Program-made: the position numbers and the translations under genes
Part shown: in pieces, positions 42,310 to 51,147 of the stretch
Position numbering within the stretch: the stretch's first letter is position 1
Layout of the letters: the number at the start of each line of letters is the position of its first letter
From: Candidatus Raymondbacteria bacterium RIFOXYA2_FULL_49_16
GTDB lineage: Bacteria; Fibrobacterota; OXYB2-FULL-49-7; XYB2-FULL-49-35
Reading direction: 5' to 3'
NCBI GenBank assembly: GCA_001789205.1
Contig: MFYT01000005.1
Span: forward strand, 1-64,000
DNA length: 64,000 nt
Notes under the pieces: generated by a model
What the model saw: the letters and a program-made list of their open reading frames with translations, nothing else
Databases searched by the model: none
Told to the model about the DNA's origin: nothing

Positions 42310-45300
42310 TCAGGATACCTGACGCGGGCAATATCCAGGACAGTATCGAGAAGCGTGTCGATCTCTTCAAAAGAGAGGGATATACTGTTCTTCTCTTTTA
42401 GGTCAAAAAGATAGTCTTCAATGGCCAATTTCATTTGGTTCTGGATGTCCTGATTGCTGGTCCAGTTAACAATCATTTTTTCTTTAATCAGTTTATCTAT
42501 TTGAATACCCGCATCAGCCCCGATCTTTCTGGCATCGCTTTTTTCCGCAACATGGGAAGCAAAGACCTCGAGCAGCACACCATAAAAGGCTTTCGCAACC
42601 TCCAGGTTCTCAAGTTCCTTTGGAATTTCGTCACCCGACCTAGTTCTGATTTTTTCTGATATTTCCGTAACTTTTGCAAGATATTCCGCGTCTGTTAGTC
42701 TTTGTTGCCGGAAAGCGCGAATGGCTGCTTCCAATAATTCTGAAAATTTCTTATAAAAAGCCGGGTCCTCGGCCATTTTCTCACTGATGGTCTTCTTTGT
42801 CCGGTATGCGATAGTATCAGCTTTTGAAGCAGTACTTCCCTGTTTCTCTACTTCTTTGGCAAATGTATCCGCATCAAAGATGTTCACCAGATTAGTGAGT
42901 TTTTCTACTTCTCCTGTGCCGACGTGCGTATCCAGCAGTTTCTGAATACGGGTTTCATACTCTTTAAAATCCACAACCTCGGCGTACCGGCGCCTGACTG
43001 ATGTGCGCAACTGCATGAAGAACCGGAGATCTGCCTTATATTTTTCAACAATCTTTTCCGGGGTCTTGTCGATAAATTTCTGGGAAGCAATCGCAATACC
43101 AAGCGTCCGCGCATACACGGACAGGCGCTCGTAGAACTTTTCCCTGATCGCTTCGTCGGCAAGCAGCCGTTCATACGCTTCTTCATCGCGTTTGTTGTCT
43201 ATGGTCTTGAAGATGTCCCAAAGGTCTGAATAACGCTGCGAAAGCTTTGCCACCTCGACTTCAATATCAGCAAGGGCATTGCATAAATCGTCAAGGCCTT
43301 CATCTTCAAACGCAGAAAGCTTGCCGTAAATATCGAGGGCCTTGTCCAGGTTTTCCAGGACCCCCCGGTAATCGATAATATATCCAAAATCTTTTCCATC
43401 GTGCAGGCGGTTGACGCGGGCAATGGCTTGGAGCAAAGTATGGTCTTTGAGCATGCGGGTTAAATAAAGGACCGTGTTTCGCGGCGCATCGAACCCGGTA
43501 AGGAGTTTGTCCACAACAATGATGATTTCAGGCTGCTCACTGTTTTTAAACGCATTTATGAGCTGCCGGTTGTATTCACGGTCTGTGCCGTATTTACTCA
43601 TCATTCTTTTCCAGAAGAGTTTGACCTCTTCTTTTGTGTCGCCATGCGGATCATCCTCGCCTTCCCGGTCATCGGGTCCGGAGATCAGCACTTCGGATGA
43701 CACCATGCCGAATTCATCGAGGTATTTTTTATACAGTAGCGCAGCGGCCTTGTCCTGGGCAACCAGCTGTGCCTTGTATGGGGTCCCCTGCCATGCGTCC
43801 CGGTAATGGACGCTAATGTCGTATGCAACGCGCTTGACCTTCTGTTCAGCCTTGTTCAACTGGTCTGTAGTGGAAAATTTCTTTTTTAAATCAGCCCTTT
43901 GCGCGGGTGTAAGGTTTTCTGTAATCCGGGCAAACCACGAATCAATGGCTTCCTTGTCCACGTTCTGCTCAACGTGCCGGCCTTCGTACAATAATGGAAC
44001 AACAGCCTTGTCCTTTACCGCGTCTGTAATAGTGTACGTGTCTATTAACCCGCCGAAACGGAAAATAGTATTCCGGTCGTCTTTCATGACCGGCGTGCCT
44101 GTAAATCCCATAAAACAGCCATTGGGAATGGCTTTTTTCATTTTTGCATGCAGTTCGCCAAATTGTCCCCGATGGCTTTCATCGACCAGGACGAAAATAT
44201 TGGGGTTTTCGTTTCGGGCGGACTTGGCAACAGCAGCCTCAAATTTATCTATGACCGTTGTTATGATTGTGGACTTATTTTCCATCAGAAGTTCGGCAAG
44301 ATGCTTGCCTGTCTTTGCCTGCACAGGTGCGCTCCCGCAATGCAGAAAGACTTTGTATATCTGATCGTCAAGATCTACCCTGTCGGTCACAAGCACTATT
44401 TTGTAATTATTCAAACCCGTTTCAAGCGCAAGAGCTTCAGCAAGCATGACCATGGTAAGGCTTTTTCCTGACCCTTGCGTATGCCAAATGACCCCTCCCT
44501 GCCGGGACCCATCGGGCTGCACCTTTCTGATGCGATTCATTGTTTTTCTGACGCAGAAATACTGCTGGTGCCGGGCAATTTTCTTTTCTCCGGAATCGAA
44601 CAGCATGAAACGATAAACAAATTCCAGGAGCCGTTCGCGGCGGCACAGGTTGAACAGCGCGTGGTCCTGTTCTGTTATTTGCCTGCCTTTGGCTTCTATT
44701 GCATCGAAATATGCGCGGATATAATGGAAACGATCCTCAAATAGACGGTCTTTTTGTTCCGGGGAAGGAATCTGGCTGATTGCGCGATAAATGTCTTCTT
44801 CTACATATTCCTGTTCTTTCCAGACTGACCAGAATTTCGGGATGGTGCCAACTGTGCCGTATTTAGCCTCGTTTTTTGAAACAGCGATTAATAATTGGGC
44901 ATAATGGAAAAGTTTTGGTATTTCATAGTCTTTTTGGTTTCTGATATGCTGGCTTATTGCTTCGCCAATGGGGTCTTTCATGTCCGGCCGTTTGCATTCA
45001 ATGACCGCGAGGGGGATGCCGTTCACGAAAAGGACAATATCGGGCCTGCGGGTTTCGTTGCTGCCTGTGCGTTCGACTGAGTACTCTTCTGTGACGTGAA
45101 AGACGTTGTTTTCCCAGTTGTTCCAGTCGATGTAATACAGTTGGAAACTCTTGATGTCGCCTGCGATTACCTGCGGCAGGCCTTTTCCAAGGCAGAGAAG
45201 GTCGTAAATCTGTTCATTGGTTTTTAGAAGGCCGTTGTCCATGACACTGGTAAGTGTGTGCAGGGCGTCGATGATGTTGCCGTCGGTGAATGGGAATGCG

Positions 45301-45536
45301 CCGCCTTTGTATTTGATGACGTTTATTTTACGTAGCTGTTCAACCAGGATATTTTCGAGGACCACATTGCCCTTGCGATTATTCCGGGCCGCATCTGCCT
45401 CAATGGGGGTCAGATACGTATACCCGATGTTCTGCAGCAGTTGCAGAGCGGGGATTTGGGATATGTGGTCCTCCTTCATGGAGGGGATGGGATTTTTAGG
45501 AAAATCTGGCATGTTTTTTCTCACTTTTGCAACCAT
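42306..45536 (-). CDS. hsdR: Type I restriction enzyme R subunit
   Basis: 1076 residues. The nuclease motif is RRPDIVLF..AVIECKRP (D166, E180, K182). The translocase motifs are WHTQGSGKS (about 351-359), FVLVDESHRGQFG and FTGTPVMKDD. The C-terminal helical domain binds HsdM. It cleaves DNA after ATP-driven translocation at unmodified sites. The start codon and its AGGA ribosome site are enclosed by a perfect palindrome. An in-frame ATG at 45512 is an alternative start with a weaker ribosome site. Confidence 0.95.
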   Translation of the reverse strand: MVAKVRKNMPDFPKNPIPSMKEDHISQIPALQLLQNIGYTYLTPIEADAARNNRKGNVVLENILVEQLRKINVIKYKGGAFPFTDGNIIDALHTLTSVMDNGLLKTNEQIYDLLCLGKGLPQVIAGDIKSFQLYYIDWNNWENNVFHVTEEYSVERTGSNETRRPDIVLFVNGIPLAVIECKRPDMKDPIGEAISQHIRNQKDYEIPKLFHYAQLLIAVSKNEAKYGTVGTIPKFWSVWKEQEYVEEDIYRAISQIPSPEQKDRLFEDRFHYIRAYFDAIEAKGRQITEQDHALFNLCRRERLLEFVYRFMLFDSGEKKIARHQQYFCVRKTMNRIRKVQPDGSRQGGVIWHTQGSGKSLTMVMLAEALALETGLNNYKIVLVTDRVDLDDQIYKVFLHCGSAPVQAKTGKHLAELLMENKSTIITTVIDKFEAAVAKSARNENPNIFVLVDESHRGQFGELHAKMKKAIPNGCFMGFTGTPVMKDDRNTIFRFGGLIDTYTITDAVKDKAVVPLLYEGRHVEQNVDKEAIDSWFARITENLTPAQRADLKKKFSTTDQLNKAEQKVKRVAYDISVHYRDAWQGTPYKAQLVAQDKAAALLYKKYLDEFGMVSSEVLISGPDDREGEDDPHGDTKEEVKLFWKRMMSKYGTDREYNRQLINAFKNSEQPEIIIVVDKLLTGFDAPRNTVLYLTRMLKDHTLLQAIARVNRLHDGKDFGYIIDYRGVLENLDKALDIYGKLSAFEDEGLDDLCNALADIEVEVAKLSQRYSDLWDIFKTIDNKRDEEAYERLLADEAIREKFYERLSVYARTLGIAIASQKFIDKTPEKIVEKYKADLRFFMQLRTSVRRRYAEVVDFKEYETRIQKLLDTHVGTGEVEKLTNLVNIFDADTFAKEVEKQGSTASKADTIAYRTKKTISEKMAEDPAFYKKFSELLEAAIRAFRQQRLTDAEYLAKVTEISEKIRTRSGDEIPKELENLEVAKAFYGVLLEVFASHVAEKSDARKIGADAGIQIDKLIKEKMIVNWTSNQDIQNQMKLAIEDYLFDLKEKNSISLSFEEIDTLLDTVLDIARVRYPE

Positions 45537-45558
45537 TTTCCTGATATCAGGAAAATGG
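45533..45558. promoter_or_regulatory. Perfect 26-bp palindrome across the hsdR start
   Basis: Half-site CCATTTTCCTGAT repeated as its exact reverse complement. It contains the hsdR ATG (45534-45536) and the AGGA site. In DNA it could be an operator. In mRNA it would form a 13-bp-arm hairpin hiding the start codon. Confidence 0.8.
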
Positions 45559-45651
45559 TCTAACTTGTTTTAAATCAGAGACCTACACAAGCGCTCCCGT
45601 TTTATGCGAAATTTTCATTTTATCCGGCATGGAGGATACGTTTCTTTCCGT

Positions 45652-46869
45652 TTACGTCTTCACCCGTATCTTCCCCGTGAGAAGCTTTTGCATCAGACCT
45701 TTCTTTTGTATCTGTAAAACCTGCAAATATTCATTAAGCTTTTGAATTTCATTGTCGACAGATTCAAAAAAGCTGGCAATTTTCTTCTGTTCAAAAACAT
45801 CGGGAACATTTACTTGAATTTCAGCAAAGTTGCAAAATTTCAGATTCAGAGTATCGCTAACCAATCCTTGAGAATGCCGATAAAATTGGTGTACGACTTC
45901 AGGATATTTGAATAATTGTGCTATAAACGGACCATAGGCGTCGGGACCTGGAATACAAATAGTATATGCGGGACTTACGAGACCTTCAAGTGGAGATAAC
46001 GCGGAAACGCCTTGCCACATGCGCATTGTGTTATATCCGATATCTCCAACGGCAATTCTTTTATATAAGCTCTTATCTTCGTTTGAAGAATCTTTTCTTC
46101 CCATTTCTGAATGGGGAATAATCCCTTTCTCGCTGGTTATTGAGAGCAGCGGCAAATCAGGCCTATTTATTTCATCTCTTTCTAAAAACAATTTTCCCAG
46201 GCGAATTTTCTTCCACTCCCCCTTGCACCCCGGGAACCGCCTCTTCCCGGTCAGGAGCTGCTGCATGAGCCCCTGCTTAGTTTTAATCTTACACCCTATT
46301 AATTTACGCAAATTTAAAGCCAGCTCATCCCAAACTCGAAGGACATCAACAATTGCTTTTTGCTCGCTTTTAGATGGTAGTGGAATAAGAAGTCGTTGTA
46401 ATATTTCTTGACTAAGATTTGATATGTTCGTCCCACCCCCTTCAGTGAAAATTTGGTTACGAATTAGGGATGTACGCATCTGCAAATTCACATATTCAGG
46501 AATAACACTGTCATTTTTAATACGTGCGCGAATGGTGAAACCTGAATGACTGATTGGTTCCGATATTTTAGGAACCAATAAGCATCTGCCAATAAGGTTT
46601 TTATTGCCATTTGAGCGTACGAAAAGTAGGTCTCCTTCTCGTACCATATCTTCGTTATTGCTGGGTTTCGAGATGCTAACCGTCTCAAGGTTTGACAAAT
46701 CACAAACATATCGATCTTGAAAGTCGGATACGCCAACAATTTTAACAGTGTGACCAAAGTCTTTTCTTAAAAAATTTATTCCATTACGAAAATCTGCAAT
46801 TTGACCAAAAGGTATCTTCTGCCAATCTGATTTATTTCTAATATCGTTTTTATTCATTCGTTTGCTCAT
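45652..46869 (-). CDS. hsdS: Type I restriction enzyme specificity subunit
   Basis: 405 residues from the ATG at 46869, chosen for AAGGA 9 bases upstream and the ATGA overlap with the preceding small gene. Two target-recognition domains are each followed by a conserved helix ending in QGLMQQLLTGKRRFPG (middle) and KKGLMQKLLTGKIRVKT (C terminus). Those helices act as the ruler between the two half-sites. It determines the DNA sequence recognised by HsdM/HsdR. The frame opens further upstream, but the extra sequence overlaps the small gene and is unlike HsdS. Confidence 0.92.
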   Translation of the reverse strand: MSKRMNKNDIRNKSDWQKIPFGQIADFRNGINFLRKDFGHTVKIVGVSDFQDRYVCDLSNLETVSISKPSNNEDMVREGDLLFVRSNGNKNLIGRCLLVPKISEPISHSGFTIRARIKNDSVIPEYVNLQMRTSLIRNQIFTEGGGTNISNLSQEILQRLLIPLPSKSEQKAIVDVLRVWDELALNLRKLIGCKIKTKQGLMQQLLTGKRRFPGCKGEWKKIRLGKLFLERDEINRPDLPLLSITSEKGIIPHSEMGRKDSSNEDKSLYKRIAVGDIGYNTMRMWQGVSALSPLEGLVSPAYTICIPGPDAYGPFIAQLFKYPEVVHQFYRHSQGLVSDTLNLKFCNFAEIQVNVPDVFEQKKIASFFESVDNEIQKLNEYLQVLQIQKKGLMQKLLTGKIRVKT

Positions 46870-47138
46870 ATTGGACATTCCTTCCAATTCTCTGGAAACC
46901 CCATAATCCGCAGCGGTACATCCGGATAATCTTCCAACAGCTTCAACAACCTGGTGGACCATTGGCTCTGTGGTGCAATCTTGGCGAAAAGATAGAAGAT
47001 CGGGCCATAAAAAGAAACACCCGCCGGAATTAAGCATTCTGGTTTTGCATCCAGTAGAGGCTCGGCGGGTTTGCCAGTAATAATATAGCCAAATTCATCT
47101 ACTATGTCAACGGCAATCATGCTTGTGATCCAAGACAT
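46866..47138 (-). CDS. Small protein resembling the C terminus of Abi_2/AbiD-F proteins
   Basis: 90 residues. The last ~40 residues (SQWSTRLLKLLEDYPDVPLR then IMGFPENWKE) resemble the C-terminal end of Abi_2-family abortive infection proteins. The N-terminal half does not, so it may be a remnant or a separate small family. It fits the operon well: 18 bp after the winged-helix gene, with a ribosome site and a 4-base overlap with hsdS. Confidence 0.5.
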   Translation of the reverse strand: MSWITSMIAVDIVDEFGYIITGKPAEPLLDAKPECLIPAGVSFYGPIFYLFAKIAPQSQWSTRLLKLLEDYPDVPLRIMGFPENWKECPI

Positions 47139-47156
47139 CTCAAAGTCCTCGCCGTA

Positions 47157-48188
47157 TTAAACCTTTAAAAACGATTCCATCATCTCCTCAACCTGCTCCA
47201 GCACAGTTTCAACAAGCTCTTTCCCGCTAAGCTGATCAATGCTTCTTAATTCACCACCAAGGCCGCTATCACTCAAGGCGGACAAATGCTTCTGCCAGAG
47301 TTCACGCATGGCAATAGACTGCAACGAATCATTTTTCTGGTAAAATCCCGGAGTGCCTAACAATATCCACAGTGATTCAAGAAAAACAAAAACACTTGCC
47401 CAATTCAGCCAGGAAGGCTTTTCCTTTATTCCCAGAAGCAGACTCTGGCATAATTCCTTTGCAATCGCGTATCGCACTTCACGGCCAGCCTGCCTGCGCG
47501 ATACAAGGCCGGATAAAGACATATTAACCAGGGTATTGTGGACGGATTTCTGCGCATAACCGGTTTCCCTGGCAATTGCCGAAGGTGTTTCGCCGGACGG
47601 GCCCGGATGAGTAAGAAGGAAAAGGACTATTTCACTTCGCGTTGTTGTCCCAAAGAGCGCCCGGAGCCGCAGAAGCAGACAGGAAGGATGCGAAGGACTG
47701 AATGGTTGTGACATTCCCCTCAATTTAACCAAGCCCCGTTCAAAACCCAATGAACGAAAAACCTCATCCCCGGCTCCAAACCCTTTCATGGGGCGGCCAT
47801 CTTTTAAGATGAAGAGCGGCTCTGCATTCCGGTTGGGTGCATCCTTTTGTTTCCGCCATTTTGCACCGGCTTTTTGAGTTGCAAGAAAACCTTCAACAGC
47901 CGCCCATACCGCATTGCCGCTGAACAATCCGGACTTTGATAGCAGAAGCAGGCGCTGCTTGCTCACATATTCCTGATAGCAAACCAGCCAATCAAGCATT
48001 TCATCAAAAAGACGTGGTTCGCGCCTGCCTACGGAACACGTCATCAGAATCAGAGCTTCGGGATCAATGCACTGGTTGCCGGGTTTTGCGGAATATCCTT
48101 GTACACCCAAGACACACCATTGGCGCCAAATTAATTCCAAGAAAGCCTCTTGGAACCGCGCACTAAATTTGTTGAGCGATTCTTTCAT
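47157..48188 (-). CDS. Winged-helix protein paired with the nucleotidyltransferase
   Basis: 343 residues. A winged helix lies at about 185-250 (RSEIVLFLLTHPGPSGETPS, AIARETGYAQKSVHNTLVNM, GLVSRRQAGREVRYAI). The rest is helical and unassigned. It overlaps the nucleotidyltransferase by 26 bases. Such a regulator plus nucleotidyltransferase pairing resembles AbiEi/AbiEii-type toxin-antitoxin logic, but the fold order is different and the assignment is inference. The operator-like repeats at 48806-48838 could be its binding sites. Confidence 0.7.
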   Translation of the reverse strand: MKESLNKFSARFQEAFLELIWRQWCVLGVQGYSAKPGNQCIDPEALILMTCSVGRREPRLFDEMLDWLVCYQEYVSKQRLLLLSKSGLFSGNAVWAAVEGFLATQKAGAKWRKQKDAPNRNAEPLFILKDGRPMKGFGAGDEVFRSLGFERGLVKLRGMSQPFSPSHPSCLLLRLRALFGTTTRSEIVLFLLTHPGPSGETPSAIARETGYAQKSVHNTLVNMSLSGLVSRRQAGREVRYAIAKELCQSLLLGIKEKPSWLNWASVFVFLESLWILLGTPGFYQKNDSLQSIAMRELWQKHLSALSDSGLGGELRSIDQLSGKELVETVLEQVEEMMESFLKV

Positions 48189-48798
48189 AGCCAGTCACCA
48201 TTAACATTTCTTTTAAGGTTTCGCGGAACCCCTCTGATGGGTCTTGGATCATTGCCCAGCGGGCCGCGGATACGAGTTCAGTTTCAGATGGTTGCAGAGC
48301 AATCACATCATTCAGGTGGCGGTTCAGTTTTCCCTGGTCAACAGAGGCGAATATTTTAAAATAAATCTGATCCAACCTGCTGATGTAATAGACCGTAAGC
48401 CGGGGCCCATAAGCCCTTTCATGCAGCCGTTCTAAAAAACCTTCAGGTAGGCCATGATTCGGCATGCGGGGATTGACGATGCTCCTTGGTCCATTATTCA
48501 GCCAATTCTTCAGAAGTTTCAATTCGACGGCAACTACTTCCGCCGCTTTTATCAATTGAGGCGGCAGCGGCTGGGCCTCAAGCAACTCTTTTTTACTGTT
48601 GAAAAGGGCGATAATATCAACATCTTTTGTTGTTCTCTGAACAAGACCTGTCGCGATCAGGCTGGAACCACCGCAAACAATCAGATTTATTGGATCTAAT
48701 GTCTCTCCCTCCAGTATTTCTCCGAGCATTGTCATTGCTTGTTCCAATAATTTATCATCAAGCGGCGTAAACATGCTATTACTTCTTTTCGCACTCAT
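48163..48798 (-). CDS. DUF6036-like nucleotidyltransferase
   Basis: 211 residues. The nucleotidyltransferase signature is INLIVCGGSSLIATGLVQRT, then KDVDIIAL (GGSS at 43-46, D59-x-D61). Proteins of this kind are found as putative toxins of type IV-like systems. It sits between hsdM and hsdS with the winged-helix gene. A start 8 codons later (Met9) is possible. Confidence 0.75.
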   Translation of the reverse strand: MSAKRSNSMFTPLDDKLLEQAMTMLGEILEGETLDPINLIVCGGSSLIATGLVQRTTKDVDIIALFNSKKELLEAQPLPPQLIKAAEVVAVELKLLKNWLNNGPRSIVNPRMPNHGLPEGFLERLHERAYGPRLTVYYISRLDQIYFKIFASVDQGKLNRHLNDVIALQPSETELVSAARWAMIQDPSEGFRETLKEMLMVTGYERIAQQI

Positions 48799-48805
48799 AT
48801 TAGTA

Positions 48806-48838
48806 TATAATATACTTGTTATAAGGCTATAATATACT
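48806..48838. promoter_or_regulatory. Two direct repeats ahead of the nucleotidyltransferase gene
   Basis: TATAATATACT occurs at 48806-48816 and 48828-48838, exactly 22 bp (two turns) apart. The second overlaps the hsdM stop codon, and the first also forms GTATATAATATAC (48803-48815). They fill the 38-bp gap before the gene and suit a promoter with two same-face operator sites. Confidence 0.55.
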
Positions 48839-50333
48839 AATTATAGCCTAGTTCTTTCAAGTATCCAGCCATTTTCTTCCGTGTTGCAACAAGCTCTTCT
48901 TCAAGTCCCTCAATCTCTTTCTGGACAGCTTTGATATCTATCTCCGGTTCCTTCACAAACGTATCCACATAGCGAGGGATATTCAGATTAAAATCGTTTT
49001 CAATGATTTCATCCTGTTTGGCCCTGTAAGAATACTTGTCGATAGTTTTAAACGCCTCAAATGTTTCGATAATCTTGGCAATGTCTTCTTCGCGCAGGCG
49101 GTTCTGCGTCTTGTCGTCCTTGTATTCGCGGCTCGCGTCAATGAACAACACATCTTTTGTCTTCTTTGCCCTGTCAAAAACAAGGATGGCCGTGGGAATT
49201 CCCGTGCCAAAGAAAAGGTTCTCGGGCAGGCCAATGACTGCTTTGAGAAGATTATCCTCAATGAGCTTCTGCCTGATTTTTCCTTCACTACCACCCCTGA
49301 AAAGCACGCCATGGGGCACCACAACGCCAACGCGGCCTTCGTCTTCAAGCGTGGTCTCAATCATATGACTGATAAAAGCGTAGTCCGCCTTGCTCTTTGG
49401 CGGCAGGCCGCGCCAGAACCGGTTGTACCGGTCATGAGCAGCGTCCTCATGGCCCCACTTATCGAGACTGAAGGGCGGATTAGCGACCACAACATTGAAC
49501 CTCATAAGCTTGTTTTCTTCCACAAGCCGGGGACTTGTCAGAGTATCGCACCGTTCTATGCGGGCATTGTCCATGGCATGCAGGAACATGTTCATGCGGC
49601 AGAGCGCCCAGGTTGAACCATTGGACTCCTGGCCGAAAAGGGCATAGTTGCCGCTTTTGACCTCGCGTCCAGTGCGGATGAGGAGCGAGCCGGAACCGCA
49701 GGCAGGATCACAAATTTTATCTCCATCTTTGGGTTTGAGAAGTCGCGCAAGAAGCGTTGCGACTTCAGCCGGTGTATAGAATTCTCCGCCTTTTTTACCA
49801 GCATTAGCCGCAAAATGGCCTATGAGATATTCATAGGCATTGCCTATTACGTCCTGGTTTCCAATGCGGCTGGGTCTCAGGTCCAACTTCGGATTATTAA
49901 AGTCATTCAGGAGGTTAATAAGGCGACGGTTTCTATCTTTGGTTTCACCAAGGTTGGGTTCACTATTAAAGTCAATGTTCCTGAACACGTTTTCAAGCTT
50001 GGTCTTGTTTGCGTCTTCAATACGCTCAAGACCAATATTGATGAGTTCGCCTATATTCGATTTCTCCCTTTTTGAATAGAGAAAGTCGAAATCTGATTCC
50101 TTGGGCATAACAAAACGTTCGCGGGCAAGCGCGCGTTCAATGCGTTGTTTGTCGCCTTTATAACGTTCACTGTATTCAGCCTGTTTATCCTTGGCAAGAT
50201 CGCTCATATACTTCACGAAAAGCATGACAAGGATGTAATCCTTATATTGGGCAGGATCCAGCGTACCCCTGAAGGTGTCGCAGGCGCGCCAGAGGATTTC
50301 ATTGATCTCTTGTTGAGAAACTTTTTCAGCCAT
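48837..50333 (-). CDS. hsdM: Type I DNA methyltransferase subunit (N6-adenine)
   Basis: 498 residues. The N-terminal HsdM helical domain (EINEILWRACDTFRGTLDPA) precedes the methylase. SAM motif I is KICDPACGSGSLL (about 206-218) and the catalytic motif is NPPF at 285-288. It methylates adenine in the target chosen by HsdS. It lies 18 bp behind the half-sized specificity gene. Confidence 0.96.
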   Translation of the reverse strand: MAEKVSQQEINEILWRACDTFRGTLDPAQYKDYILVMLFVKYMSDLAKDKQAEYSERYKGDKQRIERALARERFVMPKESDFDFLYSKREKSNIGELINIGLERIEDANKTKLENVFRNIDFNSEPNLGETKDRNRRLINLLNDFNNPKLDLRPSRIGNQDVIGNAYEYLIGHFAANAGKKGGEFYTPAEVATLLARLLKPKDGDKICDPACGSGSLLIRTGREVKSGNYALFGQESNGSTWALCRMNMFLHAMDNARIERCDTLTSPRLVEENKLMRFNVVVANPPFSLDKWGHEDAAHDRYNRFWRGLPPKSKADYAFISHMIETTLEDEGRVGVVVPHGVLFRGGSEGKIRQKLIEDNLLKAVIGLPENLFFGTGIPTAILVFDRAKKTKDVLFIDASREYKDDKTQNRLREEDIAKIIETFEAFKTIDKYSYRAKQDEIIENDFNLNIPRYVDTFVKEPEIDIKAVQKEIEGLEEELVATRKKMAGYLKELGYN

Positions 50334-50351
50334 GATATCTTCTCCCTGAGT

Positions 50352-50978
50352 TTATGTACCTTGTTGAATAGATTCCTTATACACTGCCGTGAACTGCCTA
50401 TGCCTGGCATCAACTAATTTCCGTAAAATAAGCTCTTCCTGTTGCCTGAGTTTTTCCAATGCGACCGTGGCTTTTTGGATATCGAGAGAAGGAATAGAAA
50501 TTGGCAAATCCTCAACAGCCGATTTAGTAATGAAAGGCATGCCTGTGCCGCCCAGGTTATTTCTGATATAGGATTGGGCCAAAGGTAAATTCAGGCTTAG
50601 CGCCAAATATTCAGGTAAAATTTGCGACGTTTCAGGACGAAGGATGTAAAAATAGTACGTGGCTACTGTATTTTCCAATGGTTCCGTAATTGGAATGGCA
50701 AACGCCTTTTGCCCGCGAGAAAGAAATAAAACATCACCCTTATGAACACAATAACGGGAAACATCTGTCTCTGGTAATATATATGAAATGGTCTTGGGCC
50801 AGATATATGGCGCCATGCCACCATTCTGCAGGACTTCTTGTTTGAAAATCCCTGCCTGGTCTATATCTTTTATTTGAATAATACCAACAGCACCAGGTAT
50901 CTCTGCCTCAACAAGGGACAGCCCCACCCTTATTTGATAACCTATACGAATCGAAACTATATTTTTCATTTTTGTCAT
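50352..50978 (-). CDS. Half-sized specificity subunit (single target-recognition domain)
   Basis: 208 residues. One target-recognition domain (GAVGIIQIKDIDQAG, LPEYLALSLNLPLAQSYIRN) ends in a single coupling helix (IQKATVALEKLRQQEELILR). It is half the length of a normal HsdS and resembles half-subunits that can dimerise. It opens the operon under a strong promoter, with a complete HsdS downstream, so two HsdM assemblies with different specificities are possible. Confidence 0.78.
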   Translation of the reverse strand: MTKMKNIVSIRIGYQIRVGLSLVEAEIPGAVGIIQIKDIDQAGIFKQEVLQNGGMAPYIWPKTISYILPETDVSRYCVHKGDVLFLSRGQKAFAIPITEPLENTVATYYFYILRPETSQILPEYLALSLNLPLAQSYIRNNLGGTGMPFITKSAVEDLPISIPSLDIQKATVALEKLRQQEELILRKLVDARHRQFTAVYKESIQQGT

Positions 50979-51030
50979 ATTTTTTTATTTCTAACATTAA
51001 TATTTTTTAATTATTTCGTCTACAACTGTA

Positions 51031-51059
51031 ATTATACTATTTTTTTTATGAAAAGTCAA
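51031..51059 (-). promoter_or_regulatory. Main promoter of the type I R-M operon
   Basis: Minus strand TTGACT (51054-51059), 17-bp spacer, perfect TATAAT (51031-51036). The transcription start region contains TACAGTTGTA (51021-51030), a near-palindrome that could be an operator. Confidence 0.75.
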
Positions 51060-51147
51060 TAGGAAAACTAATAAAAGTGTTGTATTGTTTCTACTTCGAT
51101 TATAAGTAAAATGATCTTTTTCAGTAACTACTTGCCGGAAAAGATAG

